45,512 nt of DNA from Arthrobacter sp. M4 (lineage in GTDB: Bacteria > Actinomycetota > Actinomycetes > Actinomycetales > Micrococcaceae): NCBI RefSeq assembly GCF_020251205.1, contig NZ_JAIWYX010000024.1, positions 1-45,512 on the forward strand. The letters are read 5' to 3'. A model generated the notes under the pieces. That model did not search any database. It was not told the DNA's origin and saw nothing but the letters and a program-made list of their open reading frames with translations. Below, piece by piece: positions 17,609 to 25,220 of this stretch (position 1 is its first letter; each line of letters opens with the position of its first letter). Both the position numbers and the translations under genes were made by a program.

Positions 17609-17779
17609 AGGGAAACGCTACCGCTAGTGGAGAAATTGAAAGCCCCTTCCAGCCGGTTTTTCCTAAGCTTTTGCCATGGACGCTGAAGTTCTTCACTGGA
17701 CCAGGCTTCCCCGGCGCCGTTCCCGGGTACGCACTAGCCATCCCTTGCCCGCACCCCGTCCCGTGGCCACAATTGGTCC

Positions 17780-18604
17780 ATGGCCGCCGCATGGTTGGGT
17801 GCTGAGGCGTGGTCGCGCGGGCTTCGTGAGGGGCCGTCCCCGGACAGTCTGCGTCGGCCATTCTTCGTGGCCGCTGTTGTCGTTTTCCTGCTCGTTGTAT
17901 TGGCTGAAATCGGCATGTCGCTCCTGTTAGGGAGTGCCGCCGTCGAACCTGTATCAGCCGGCGAGGCCAGCAACCTTGGCGTCCCAACTGACGTTTTCCT
18001 CAAAACGCAGAAGGCGGATAACCAGCCGCCGGGGGCGGGGATCGGGTTTCTGGCGTTCCTGGACGGACTCCTCCTTTTCACCGTGGTGATGCTGGGCCTC
18101 AGCCTCATCCTGGAGCTTCGGCTCTACGGCAGGATCCAGGGCATCGTCACGCTGGTTGTCACGTTCCTCTGGGTCCTGGCTGCGTTCGTCACAGCCCTGC
18201 TGGCCCTCGCCAAGCTCTTCCTGATGATCGGGCTGTTTGTGGCTGTCCCTTTTGGGGCCCTCGCTTACCTGGCTTTGTGGGGCAGCTTTCCCACCAGCCA
18301 GGCTGCCGCGATTTTAGCGCTTCTCCTGCTTCTGAAGATCGTCTTTGGCGTGCTGCTGGTCATCAGCCAGCCTAAATTCCTCAAGGTCACAGGCCTGGTA
18401 CTGCTGCTGGCCCTATCCGTGATTCTTCAGTTGGTGCTAGGCCTCATCCACGGCTTCCTGCCGGGACCGTTGGTGTCTATCGGCGATCAGTTCTGGGCGC
18501 TGGTCACTGTTGTGGTCGCCCTGATCTGGGCGCTGATCATGTTGATCGCATCGATCCCGGCAATCATCAATGCCCTGCGCGTCAGCGGGTCGGTGGGGGA
18601 CTAG
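17780..18604 (+). CDS. Unknown multi-pass membrane protein
   Basis: About 274 aa with roughly six hydrophobic helices, starting with FFVAAVVVFLLVVLAEIGMSLLL and ending with a long helix near VTVVVALIWALIMLIASIPAII. The first extracytoplasmic loop is about 45 residues. No family recognised. No good ribosome site precedes the ATG at 17780, so the start is uncertain. It ends four bases before the convergent aminotransferase stop. Nothing convincing was seen in 17609-17779. Confidence 0.6.
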   Translation: MAAAWLGAEAWSRGLREGPSPDSLRRPFFVAAVVVFLLVVLAEIGMSLLLGSAAVEPVSAGEASNLGVPTDVFLKTQKADNQPPGAGIGFLAFLDGLLLFTVVMLGLSLILELRLYGRIQGIVTLVVTFLWVLAAFVTALLALAKLFLMIGLFVAVPFGALAYLALWGSFPTSQAAAILALLLLLKIVFGVLLVISQPKFLKVTGLVLLLALSVILQLVLGLIHGFLPGPLVSIGDQFWALVTVVVALIWALIMLIASIPAIINALRVSGSVGD

Positions 18605-18608
18605 GACC

Positions 18609-19868
18609 CTACCGCCGTGCCTTGGCGCGGGCATGGGCAGCCGGCATGGCCGCGCGGTGGCGGTAGCCGGCCAGGAAGGTCGCGATCCGCCGGACGGCCT
18701 CCTCGATGTCTTCAACCGCGGGCAGGATGACAAAGCGGAAGTGGTCGGGGAAAGGCCAATTGAACGCCGTGCCATGGGAGATGAGGATTTTCTGTTCCTG
18801 AAGCAGGTCCATAACGAAGCGCTCGTCGCTGGTGATCGGGTAGATCTCAGGGTCCAGGCGTGGGAAGAGGTACATTGCCCCCGCGGCCTTGACGCAGGAG
18901 ACACCGGGGATCCCGGTGAGCAGCTTCCAGGCCAGGTCCCGCTGCTCCCGTAGCCGACCGCCCGGCCGGATCAGTTCTTCGATGCTCTGGTAGCCGCCAA
19001 GGCACGTCTGGATGGCGTGCTGCGCGGGGACGTTTGCACAGAGCCGGAGCGAAGCCAGAAGTTCCAGCGACTCGCGGTATTCGGCCGTCGCCGCCCGGGG
19101 ACCCGTGATCGCCACCCATCCGGCCCGGTAGCCGGGCATGCGATACGCCTTGGACAGGCCACTAAAGGTCAGGACGGGCACGTCGTCGGCCACGGAAGCG
19201 GTGTGGATGTGCTGGGCGTCCTCGTAGCGGATCTTTTCGTAGATCTCGTCCGAGAACAGCACCAGGTTGTGTTTGCGAGCGAGTTGGGCGAAGTGCTCCA
19301 GGATGTGCCGCGGGTACACGGCACCCGTGGGGTTGTTGGGGTTGATGATCACAATCGCCTTAGTGCGTTTGGTGATCTTGGCTTCGACATCTGCCATGTC
19401 CGGCCACCACTGCTGGGACTCGTCGCAGAGGTAATGCACGGGCTTGCCGCCGGTCAGGGTGACAGTGGCAGTCCACAGGGGGTAGTCCGGCGCTGGGATG
19501 AGGACCTCGTCGCCGTTCTCCATGAAGGCCTGCAGCGTCATGGAGATGAGCTCGCTGACACCGTTGCCTATAAAGATGTCCTCGACGCCGATGGTCATGA
19601 GGCCTTTGGTCTGGTAGTACTGCGAGATCGCGGTCCGGGCAGTGAAGATTCCTTTGGAATCGCTGTACCCCTGGGCTCCCCGCAAATGGTGGATCATATC
19701 CACCACCACGGATTCCGGCGCCTCCAGCCCAAACGGCGCGGTATCTCCGAGATTCATCTTGAGGATGCGGTGCCCCTCGGCCTCCATGGTCTTGGCCGCC
19801 TGGAGGATCGGTCCCCGGAGTTCGTACCGGACGTTCTGTAGTTTGCTGGAGTGTTGCATCGGACGCAT
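18609..19868 (-). CDS. alaA: AlaA-type alanine/glutamate-pyruvate aminotransferase
   Basis: A PLP aminotransferase of about 419 aa. Its sequence follows E. coli AlaA closely: SSKLQNVRYELRGPI, GNGVSELISM, PAPDYPLWTA, VHYLCDESQQWWPD, INPNNPTGAVY, the PLP lysine in SGLSKAYRMPGYRAGW, and LCANVPAQHAIQT. It should interconvert pyruvate plus glutamate with alanine plus 2-oxoglutarate. ATG at 19868 gives an N-terminus of AlaA length; GTG at 19883 and ATG at 19859 are also in frame and none has a clear ribosome site. It is separated by only about 40 bases from the end of the injection-system operon. Confidence 0.88.
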   Translation of the reverse strand: MRPMQHSSKLQNVRYELRGPILQAAKTMEAEGHRILKMNLGDTAPFGLEAPESVVVDMIHHLRGAQGYSDSKGIFTARTAISQYYQTKGLMTIGVEDIFIGNGVSELISMTLQAFMENGDEVLIPAPDYPLWTATVTLTGGKPVHYLCDESQQWWPDMADVEAKITKRTKAIVIINPNNPTGAVYPRHILEHFAQLARKHNLVLFSDEIYEKIRYEDAQHIHTASVADDVPVLTFSGLSKAYRMPGYRAGWVAITGPRAATAEYRESLELLASLRLCANVPAQHAIQTCLGGYQSIEELIRPGGRLREQRDLAWKLLTGIPGVSCVKAAGAMYLFPRLDPEIYPITSDERFVMDLLQEQKILISHGTAFNWPFPDHFRFVILPAVEDIEEAVRRIATFLAGYRHRAAMPAAHARAKARR

Positions 19869-19910
19869 GCTCAATATTGTCACGGGATGCGTTGGCTGAG
19901 TATGCCACCC

Positions 19911-20837
19911 CTACGGATTCAGGACGCAGACTCCCGGATTGAGCTTGCAGACGTTCGTCACAGGCCCGTCGAAGACGTTGGACCGGAGTTCAGTCCGCAC
20001 CAGCACCAGGGCATTGAGGTTTACCCGGGTTCCGACGTCCGGGTTCACGCCGGTGACGATGCATCGCTGGAAGAACCCGGGCGTTGTCTGGCATGCCGAG
20101 CCCTGCGTGAAGTCGAGCTTGATCTTCGCAGTAGTGAAGGCCGCGCGCGCGTTTTCGATGCTCATGCCCAGGACGTCCGGCACCGAGGTGCGCACGGGCG
20201 TGGCGATCTCCAGCGCTACGGTTGATCCCCGCCCGGCCGACTTGTCGCCGTCGGGGGTTTGTTTGACCACTGTTCCCGTGGTGGCGGCGTTCTCGGTTTC
20301 GCTGGTGGTGACGGCGAAGCCGGCATCCTTCAGTTGCTGGACCGCTTCGGCCTGTGGTTTCCCGACGACGTTCGGCACCGTCACGTCCTTCAACAGGAAC
20401 CAAACGACGACGCCGATCACCGCGAGTAGCGCGACGCCGCCAATGATGACCCACAGCCAGGGGAAACCGGGCGTGGGCTTGGGCGGTTCAGCGGGCTTGG
20501 GCATCACCAACGTAACGATGTGGGCTTGGTCGGCATAGTCTTCCGGCGCGCCGTCCGCTGAATAGGCGATCAGCTTCACGCTGTGCTTGCCTTCCGGCGC
20601 ACCGGTTGCGTCGAAGTTGACCACGTACTGTTCGGTGAGGCCCGCGGCGATGGTGCGCAGCGGATTGGGGATGGTGGCGTACGGTTTCGACGGCGGCGTG
20701 GCGCCGTCCGCCGGAAACGCGCCCAGGACCACTCGCTCCGAAGCGGCTCCGCCGTTGGTCACCGAGGCAGTCAGGGAGCCCTTGCCGTCCTTGAGCTGGA
20801 CCTCAGGCGAACTGATGGTCATGGTGATGGTGGTCAT
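19911..20837 (-). CDS. Single-pass membrane protein with two PASTA domains, last gene of the CIS operon
   Basis: A 308-aa protein. Residues 1-110 form a beta-rich, Ig/CARDB-like domain, then a Pro linker, a membrane helix (about 127-149), and two PASTA domains: about 152-213 starting VTVPNVVGKPQAEA, and 217-282 starting SVPDVLGMSIENA. There is no signal peptide. With PASTA domains outside, the N-terminal domain would be cytoplasmic. PASTA domains in Ser/Thr kinases and PBPs bind cell-wall muropeptides. Four Cys (249, 259, 297, 304), all in the extracytoplasmic part, may form disulfides. The gene begins one base after the stop of the preceding membrane protein. Inference: it ties the injection system to the producer's envelope. 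It could instead be an unrelated gene riding at the end of the operon. Confidence 0.8.
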   Translation of the reverse strand: MTTITMTISSPEVQLKDGKGSLTASVTNGGAASERVVLGAFPADGATPPSKPYATIPNPLRTIAAGLTEQYVVNFDATGAPEGKHSVKLIAYSADGAPEDYADQAHIVTLVMPKPAEPPKPTPGFPWLWVIIGGVALLAVIGVVVWFLLKDVTVPNVVGKPQAEAVQQLKDAGFAVTTSETENAATTGTVVKQTPDGDKSAGRGSTVALEIATPVRTSVPDVLGMSIENARAAFTTAKIKLDFTQGSACQTTPGFFQRCIVTGVNPDVGTRVNLNALVLVRTELRSNVFDGPVTNVCKLNPGVCVLNP

Positions 20838-20838
20838 G

Positions 20839-21312
20839 TCATCCTCCTGCGTCCAACAGCTGAATCACACAATTTCCAACAGTTCGGCACACTACGGTGA
20901 ACTGGCCGCCGGAGGTGCCGAACGTTAGGTCCACGGAGTCCCCGACCGTCGCGTCCTGCTGCGTCTTGGTGCCCTCCACGAGCAGTGAAACCGTCACCGG
21001 CTGTAGCGGGCGCAGACGCGCGCGCTTGGTAGGAGGCCCAAAATTGAACAGCCCGCCGAACTCCTTGATGCCAAATGTGCAGGATCCGGCAACCACCAAC
21101 TGCGCGGCGCTGGCCGAGCACGAGCCCCCATTCACAGCGAGGTCCGCCACGGTGATCCGCCCGCCTTTGCCAGCGCCGGAGAAGAAGCCCTGCCAGTCCT
21201 TTGCGGCTGCGTTGTTGCCGCCGCCGCAACTGACGCCAAACACCAGGACGGCAATGGCGATCACCGCACAGACAATCGCGATGATGATGGGCCGCCGGTT
21301 CTCCTGGTTCAT
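20839..21312 (-). CDS. Membrane-anchored Cys-rich protein of the CIS operon
   Basis: A 157-aa protein with a basic N-terminus, a hydrophobic helix (about residues 9-27) and Cys29 followed by Gly/Asn. The site GVSC is a poor lipobox, so it is either a signal-anchored protein or an atypical lipoprotein. The rest should lie outside the membrane and is beta-rich with two Cys pairs (GSCSASAAQLVVAGSC and VVCRTVGNC). No family recognised. It overlaps the tail protein I-like gene by ATGA and precedes the PASTA protein by one base, so it is made together with the baseplate. Confidence 0.7.
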   Translation of the reverse strand: MNQENRRPIIIAIVCAVIAIAVLVFGVSCGGGNNAAAKDWQGFFSGAGKGGRITVADLAVNGGSCSASAAQLVVAGSCTFGIKEFGGLFNFGPPTKRARLRPLQPVTVSLLVEGTKTQQDATVGDSVDLTFGTSGGQFTVVCRTVGNCVIQLLDAGG

Positions 21313-21884
21313 GTGGCTGGCCTGTCGTCGCCGGCCACTTCAACGGTGTCCGTCACGTGGGCAGGCTTTATGCCCTTGACGATCCTTCGGATGAGCTCCA
21401 GCTGATCTGCGGCTGCAGGAGGAACCCGGACCACAATGTGGAAAGTGCCGGGAACGGCGTCGACCGCAAAGCCCGGCACCCCTGTGGCGAGGTGCAGGAA
21501 CCGCGTGAGGCCGCCCACTGTCCCTCGGCGGGCGGAGAGATTGGCGGCGCAGGCAATCAGGTCCCGCTGCCGATCCAGCGGAACTCCCGCCGTCGCGGCG
21601 CCGGTCGCGTCCGGGCCAGCCAAGGTGAGCCAGTCCAGGTCCACCCAGCGGGACAGGAACGGGACCAGCGAGGTTGGCGTGCGGCCAGGGTCAGGAACGG
21701 TGTGGAGGTGGTCAAGCGTGTCCCGCACTGGCTGCTGCAGGTCCTCGGCCACAGCGAGCAATGCCTGCAGGGGAGTGCTGCTTTGCGCGGCAACTTGGAA
21801 GACCTCGGGGAGTACCTTGAAGAGCTGCGAATTAGCGGGGTCGAGCCTGGCAACCGCGGAAGGGAGTGAATCAGGCATGGCCAT
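21309..21884 (-). CDS. Tail protein I-like baseplate wedge component
   Basis: A 191-aa protein resembling phage P2 protein I/TIGR02242-type tail proteins. It has an N-terminal helical part (LLAVAEDLQQPVRDTLDHLHTVPDPGRTP), the segment FLSRWVDLDWL, and the signature LSARRGTVGGLTRFLHLATG. In contractile systems this protein completes the baseplate wedge next to gpJ and often holds fibres. The gene overlaps the 3' end of baseplate J by 14 bases. ATG at 21884 or 21878 could start it. Confidence 0.78.
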   Translation of the reverse strand: MAMPDSLPSAVARLDPANSQLFKVLPEVFQVAAQSSTPLQALLAVAEDLQQPVRDTLDHLHTVPDPGRTPTSLVPFLSRWVDLDWLTLAGPDATGAATAGVPLDRQRDLIACAANLSARRGTVGGLTRFLHLATGVPGFAVDAVPGTFHIVVRVPPAAADQLELIRRIVKGIKPAHVTDTVEVAGDDRPAT

Positions 21885-24438
21885 GGACCACCTCGATCCG
21901 GTGGTCTCCCGAACAGAAAAGCCAGGTATCCGGGAGGGTCACAACATCGTCCACCACCCGACGAGTACAACTGGACCAACTCGCTGTGTCGTCGCTGCTG
22001 CGGTAGATGCCCTTCGGGCCCGCCGCCAAAACCAAGGGCGTGCCATCGGGAAGGAGCTGGCCGGACACCGCCCGGACGGGATCAAAGCGGGTCCGGTCCC
22101 GGAGCGGCAAACCGCAGTTCACGTCCGGAACACTCCACTGCGCCGACGCTTGGCCCAGCTGCAGACGGAGCACGCCACCGCTTTGGGTTGCGGCATACGC
22201 CGAGTTGCCCATAACGTGCACACCCCAACACGTTCCCCCGGTCCACCCCGCGTTGAATTGCTCCCAAGAATTCATCAGGGCATCGAACTGGGTCCTGGCC
22301 AGTTCGTCGATCTTGAGGCGCAGGCAGCCCGTCCCGGTGCCCTCTGGCACCGCGCGGCCGAGCCAGATATAGCTTGACGCGCCGTCGTACTGGATGGTCA
22401 TGCAGCGGATCTCTTCCCCGGCCGCCCGGACCTGCTGGAAGCTGCCGGCCGTACCGGCGTCGGGGGAGAGCCAGACGCCGGCCGACGCTTCGGCGGCCAC
22501 CACGACTCCCGTGCGGCCGCGAACGTCCACAAAGGCGTCGACGGCGTAGAACCCGCGGTCCGGCTGGCCCTGGTCCACCACGTTCTGGACGGGAATGGCG
22601 CCCGGGCCGGTGACCAGCTCATAGAGTCCGCGCTCGCCGGCCAGCAACAAGACCGGCGAGCCCTGGCGGTCCACCCAGCACAGATCGGCAACGATGAAAC
22701 CGAGTTCCGCGGCCTTGTTCCACGACTCGCCAAGGTCTTCGCTGATGTAGATCTTCGAGCCCGTGCCTGCCACAGTGGTCACGGCGACCATCCCGGGGTG
22801 CTGTTCCGGGCCCTGGCGTCCGGCCGCCGGCGACCTGAAGGGTGCGATGGACCGGACCGTTTGCTCGGAAAACTCCGCGCACGCCTCCCAGCCGTCGCCT
22901 GCGTTGGTGGTGCGGAAGAGTGTTCCGCCTTGCGCCACGAACCACGTATTGTCCTGGCCTTCAGCCTGCACCAGCCCCAAGGCATCCGAATCCGGCACCT
23001 GGTCCACTTCCAGGCGCACCCGATCCACGTACTGGACTCCCGGTTCGGCTTCCTCCATGGCCCTATAAAGATTGGAAACCCGCAGCGGCTTGCCAAATCC
23101 GGAGCCATAACCTGCCGCACTGGACGCCAGCGGACTGATGGCCGCCGAGAGCCTGCCCACAATCCGCGACCGCACCGCCTCGGCGTCCTCATCCGGGCGG
23201 ACCACCACCCTGGCGTCCACTAACACCTGCTTATAGAGGCCCCAGCGCACCACTGGTTCGGCTCCAACGGTGGAGCGGCGGCGGAGGTAGTCCTCCACCT
23301 CGGTGCGGACAGCGTCGCGTTCCAGGGCTTGTAGGTCGGCGGCACGCACCGTGCCCTGGTTGGGCACAAAAGGCACCAGCACAATTTCAACCTCTCCGGG
23401 TTGCGCAAACGCCCACAGATCACGCCGCGTGAAGGCTCGAGCCCTGGCGACGCCCCCGTGGCGCATGGCCAGAACCTCGTAATCCCGTGCTGTCACGGCC
23501 CGGTCCCGGGCATGGAAATCCTGCGGCGCCCTCCTCAGCGCATTGTCCAGCGATTCGCCATCCCTCCCGCCCGTGGCCGGTTCCGGATTGCTTACCCGGA
23601 CACCGGCGACTGGCGTGCGTAGGACTGTTAGCGTTCCCGCTCCCACATTGCCCCGCTGGCCACCGCCGCTCCGGTACCACGCACGCACTTGGGCTCCCGG
23701 TCCCGGTACCGGGAGCCCGGCACTGGCGTTGCTGTCGTCCCACCAAGCGAACATTGCGACGCCGGCACTCCGGTCGATCCGAACCGGCATCTCCCCGGGG
23801 CGCGCGTCAGCGAATGCCTCAACCTCCTGGCAATAACGGAAGGGCTTTCCCTCCACAAGCACCGCCTCGCCGCTGCTGAGCGAGGTTCCGGCGGGAACTT
23901 CGACCGCGATGGACAGGCCTGCGCCGGAGACGATCGGGGCGTTGGGGATCACAAAGGACTGCCCCGGCCTGCCTGTTCCCGTGCCGATGGGGATTGCGTC
24001 ATACAAAGCCACGTCCGCGGCGGGGACCAGCACACTGTCCTGCCCGGCAGGGAGGACGGCCGCCGTCGTCGTTGTGAAAACAGGCTGCGGTGTGCCGGGC
24101 ACGCCGGGCGGGCAACTGACCTGGGTGCCGCGCGGGATACGAATCTCCTGCCCGCCGGGGGCGGAACGGGTGAACTCGAGCATCGTTTCCGCCGTACTGG
24201 GAGGGTACAGGCTGGTTCCCAGCAGGTTCAGGTACACGGCGTAGAGCTTGTCTGGGACACGGTTGAGGCGGTATAGGAGAGTGTCCGTCAGGTAGGCGAA
24301 CGCTTCGACGATGGTGATGCCTGGGTCGTGGACGGACAGGTCGGTCCAATCCGGTGCGATCTGCTGGATCCGTTCGCGGGCGCCTGCCACGAGGTCCGCG
24401 AAGCTGCGGTCGTCCAGGTTGGGGACTGGAATGCTCAT
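21871..24438 (-). CDS. Baseplate J protein fused to a BNR/Asp-box beta-propeller
   Basis: An 855-aa protein in two parts. Residues 1 to about 490 are a baseplate J-like/gp6-type wedge protein: DLSVHDPGITIVEAFAYLTDTLLYRLNRVPDKLY at the front, then TVTARDYEVLAMRHGGVARARA and a C-terminal DARVVVRPDEDAEAVRSRIVGRL region. From about 490 to the end lies a run of WD/Ycf48/sialidase-like blades with Asp-box motifs near TTNAGDGWE (about 508), SEDLGESWN (about 566), SPDAGTAGSF (about 656) and SSDDTASW (about 813). Phage J proteins normally end before such a domain. In a baseplate it would sit at the periphery and could bind a receptor or a membrane partner. It is coupled to the gp25-like gene by ATGA. 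Confidence 0.85.
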   Translation of the reverse strand: MSIPVPNLDDRSFADLVAGARERIQQIAPDWTDLSVHDPGITIVEAFAYLTDTLLYRLNRVPDKLYAVYLNLLGTSLYPPSTAETMLEFTRSAPGGQEIRIPRGTQVSCPPGVPGTPQPVFTTTTAAVLPAGQDSVLVPAADVALYDAIPIGTGTGRPGQSFVIPNAPIVSGAGLSIAVEVPAGTSLSSGEAVLVEGKPFRYCQEVEAFADARPGEMPVRIDRSAGVAMFAWWDDSNASAGLPVPGPGAQVRAWYRSGGGQRGNVGAGTLTVLRTPVAGVRVSNPEPATGGRDGESLDNALRRAPQDFHARDRAVTARDYEVLAMRHGGVARARAFTRRDLWAFAQPGEVEIVLVPFVPNQGTVRAADLQALERDAVRTEVEDYLRRRSTVGAEPVVRWGLYKQVLVDARVVVRPDEDAEAVRSRIVGRLSAAISPLASSAAGYGSGFGKPLRVSNLYRAMEEAEPGVQYVDRVRLEVDQVPDSDALGLVQAEGQDNTWFVAQGGTLFRTTNAGDGWEACAEFSEQTVRSIAPFRSPAAGRQGPEQHPGMVAVTTVAGTGSKIYISEDLGESWNKAAELGFIVADLCWVDRQGSPVLLLAGERGLYELVTGPGAIPVQNVVDQGQPDRGFYAVDAFVDVRGRTGVVVAAEASAGVWLSPDAGTAGSFQQVRAAGEEIRCMTIQYDGASSYIWLGRAVPEGTGTGCLRLKIDELARTQFDALMNSWEQFNAGWTGGTCWGVHVMGNSAYAATQSGGVLRLQLGQASAQWSVPDVNCGLPLRDRTRFDPVRAVSGQLLPDGTPLVLAAGPKGIYRSSDDTASWSSCTRRVVDDVVTLPDTWLFCSGDHRIEVVHGHA

Positions 24439-24869
24439 GCAGCACCTCCGGAAGCGACGGGCAGCGTGATGGCCAACTGGTCTTCCCGCTGAGTGGTCTT
24501 GACCCGGTACCGAAGCCTGACCTCAAGCAGCGAGGGGTCGTCCTCCGGGCGAAAAGCATCCAATGCCAGTACCGTTATCCGCGGCTCCCACTGCTCCACC
24601 GCCCTGGCCACGTAATGGATGGCGAGCCCCGCGGTGGTGTCGTCAGCGGGGGCGAAGGCCAGCCGGAACAGGTGGCAGCCGTAGTTTGGCCGGTTGACGC
24701 GCTCGCCGGGACGGGTGCTCAACAGCAGGAGGAGGGCCTGCCGGACGGAGGCGGCGTCGGTGACCTCTGCAAGTCGGCCCGCCGGAGTAACACGAAGTCC
24801 TGGAAGTCCGGCAGAAGCGTCGAAGTCCGGGTGTATGAACGCAACAGAACGATATCTGGGAGCGCTCAT
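24435..24869 (-). CDS. gp25/GPW-like baseplate protein
   Basis: A 144-aa protein of the gp25 (GPW) family, which bridges the sheath and the baseplate and nucleates sheath polymerisation. Motifs are VRQALLLLLSTRPGERVNRPNYGCHLFRLAF and the C-terminal RYRVKTTQREDQLAITLPV. ATG at 24869 overlaps the stop of the preceding tip-like gene (ATGA); the open frame runs further upstream but that part is the other gene in another frame. The N-terminus before the gp25 core is slightly longer than in T4 gp25. Confidence 0.85.
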   Translation of the reverse strand: MSAPRYRSVAFIHPDFDASAGLPGLRVTPAGRLAEVTDAASVRQALLLLLSTRPGERVNRPNYGCHLFRLAFAPADDTTAGLAIHYVARAVEQWEPRITVLALDAFRPEDDPSLLEVRLRYRVKTTQREDQLAITLPVASGGAA

Positions 24870-25219
24870 GATGCCGCTCCCGTGAAGGTCTGGCCCGGCC
24901 TGCGAACGGTGTATTTGACGGCGCCAGGCGGGGTGCCGTCGGTGTAGCCCTCCACGGTGTCCAGGCACACGGGCTTGCCACCTATACGCACAAACTCCGA
25001 ATACCCACGCAGTACCGGAAGGGTCTTGTTGCACGGTTTGATATTCAGTCCCACGTTGGGGCACATGGAGATGTCGCGGCCCTGTGGATCTGGTTCCACC
25101 AAAACGGGTGAGCCACCAATCCGCACCCATTCCTGGGAGGGGACATTTTCCACTTTGCCGTCATGGCCGCAGCGCAGGATGGCTTCCTTCACGAGGATCT
25201 TGAGCCCGTTGGCCGGCAT
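24866..25219 (-). CDS. Cys-rich probable spike-tip protein (PAAR position)
   Basis: A 117-aa protein with conserved-looking Cys and His (LRCGHDGKV, SMCPNVGLNIKPCNKTLP, GKPVCLDTVEGYTDG) and two similar WVRIGGSPV/FVRIGGKPV units, hinting at a duplicated beta-hairpin fold. It sits between the VgrG-like spike and gp25-like genes, where injection systems encode the PAAR tip. I do not see a textbook PAAR repeat, so the tip assignment rests on position, size and possible metal-binding Cys/His. ATG at 25219 begins one base after the VgrG stop. Confidence 0.6.
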   Translation of the reverse strand: MPANGLKILVKEAILRCGHDGKVENVPSQEWVRIGGSPVLVEPDPQGRDISMCPNVGLNIKPCNKTLPVLRGYSEFVRIGGKPVCLDTVEGYTDGTPPGAVKYTVRRPGQTFTGAAS

Positions 25220-25220
25220 G

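Noticed and set aside
20839..21312. Standard lipoprotein signal
   Set aside because: The residues before Cys29 (GVS) do not fit the usual lipobox, so a signal anchor is at least as likely.
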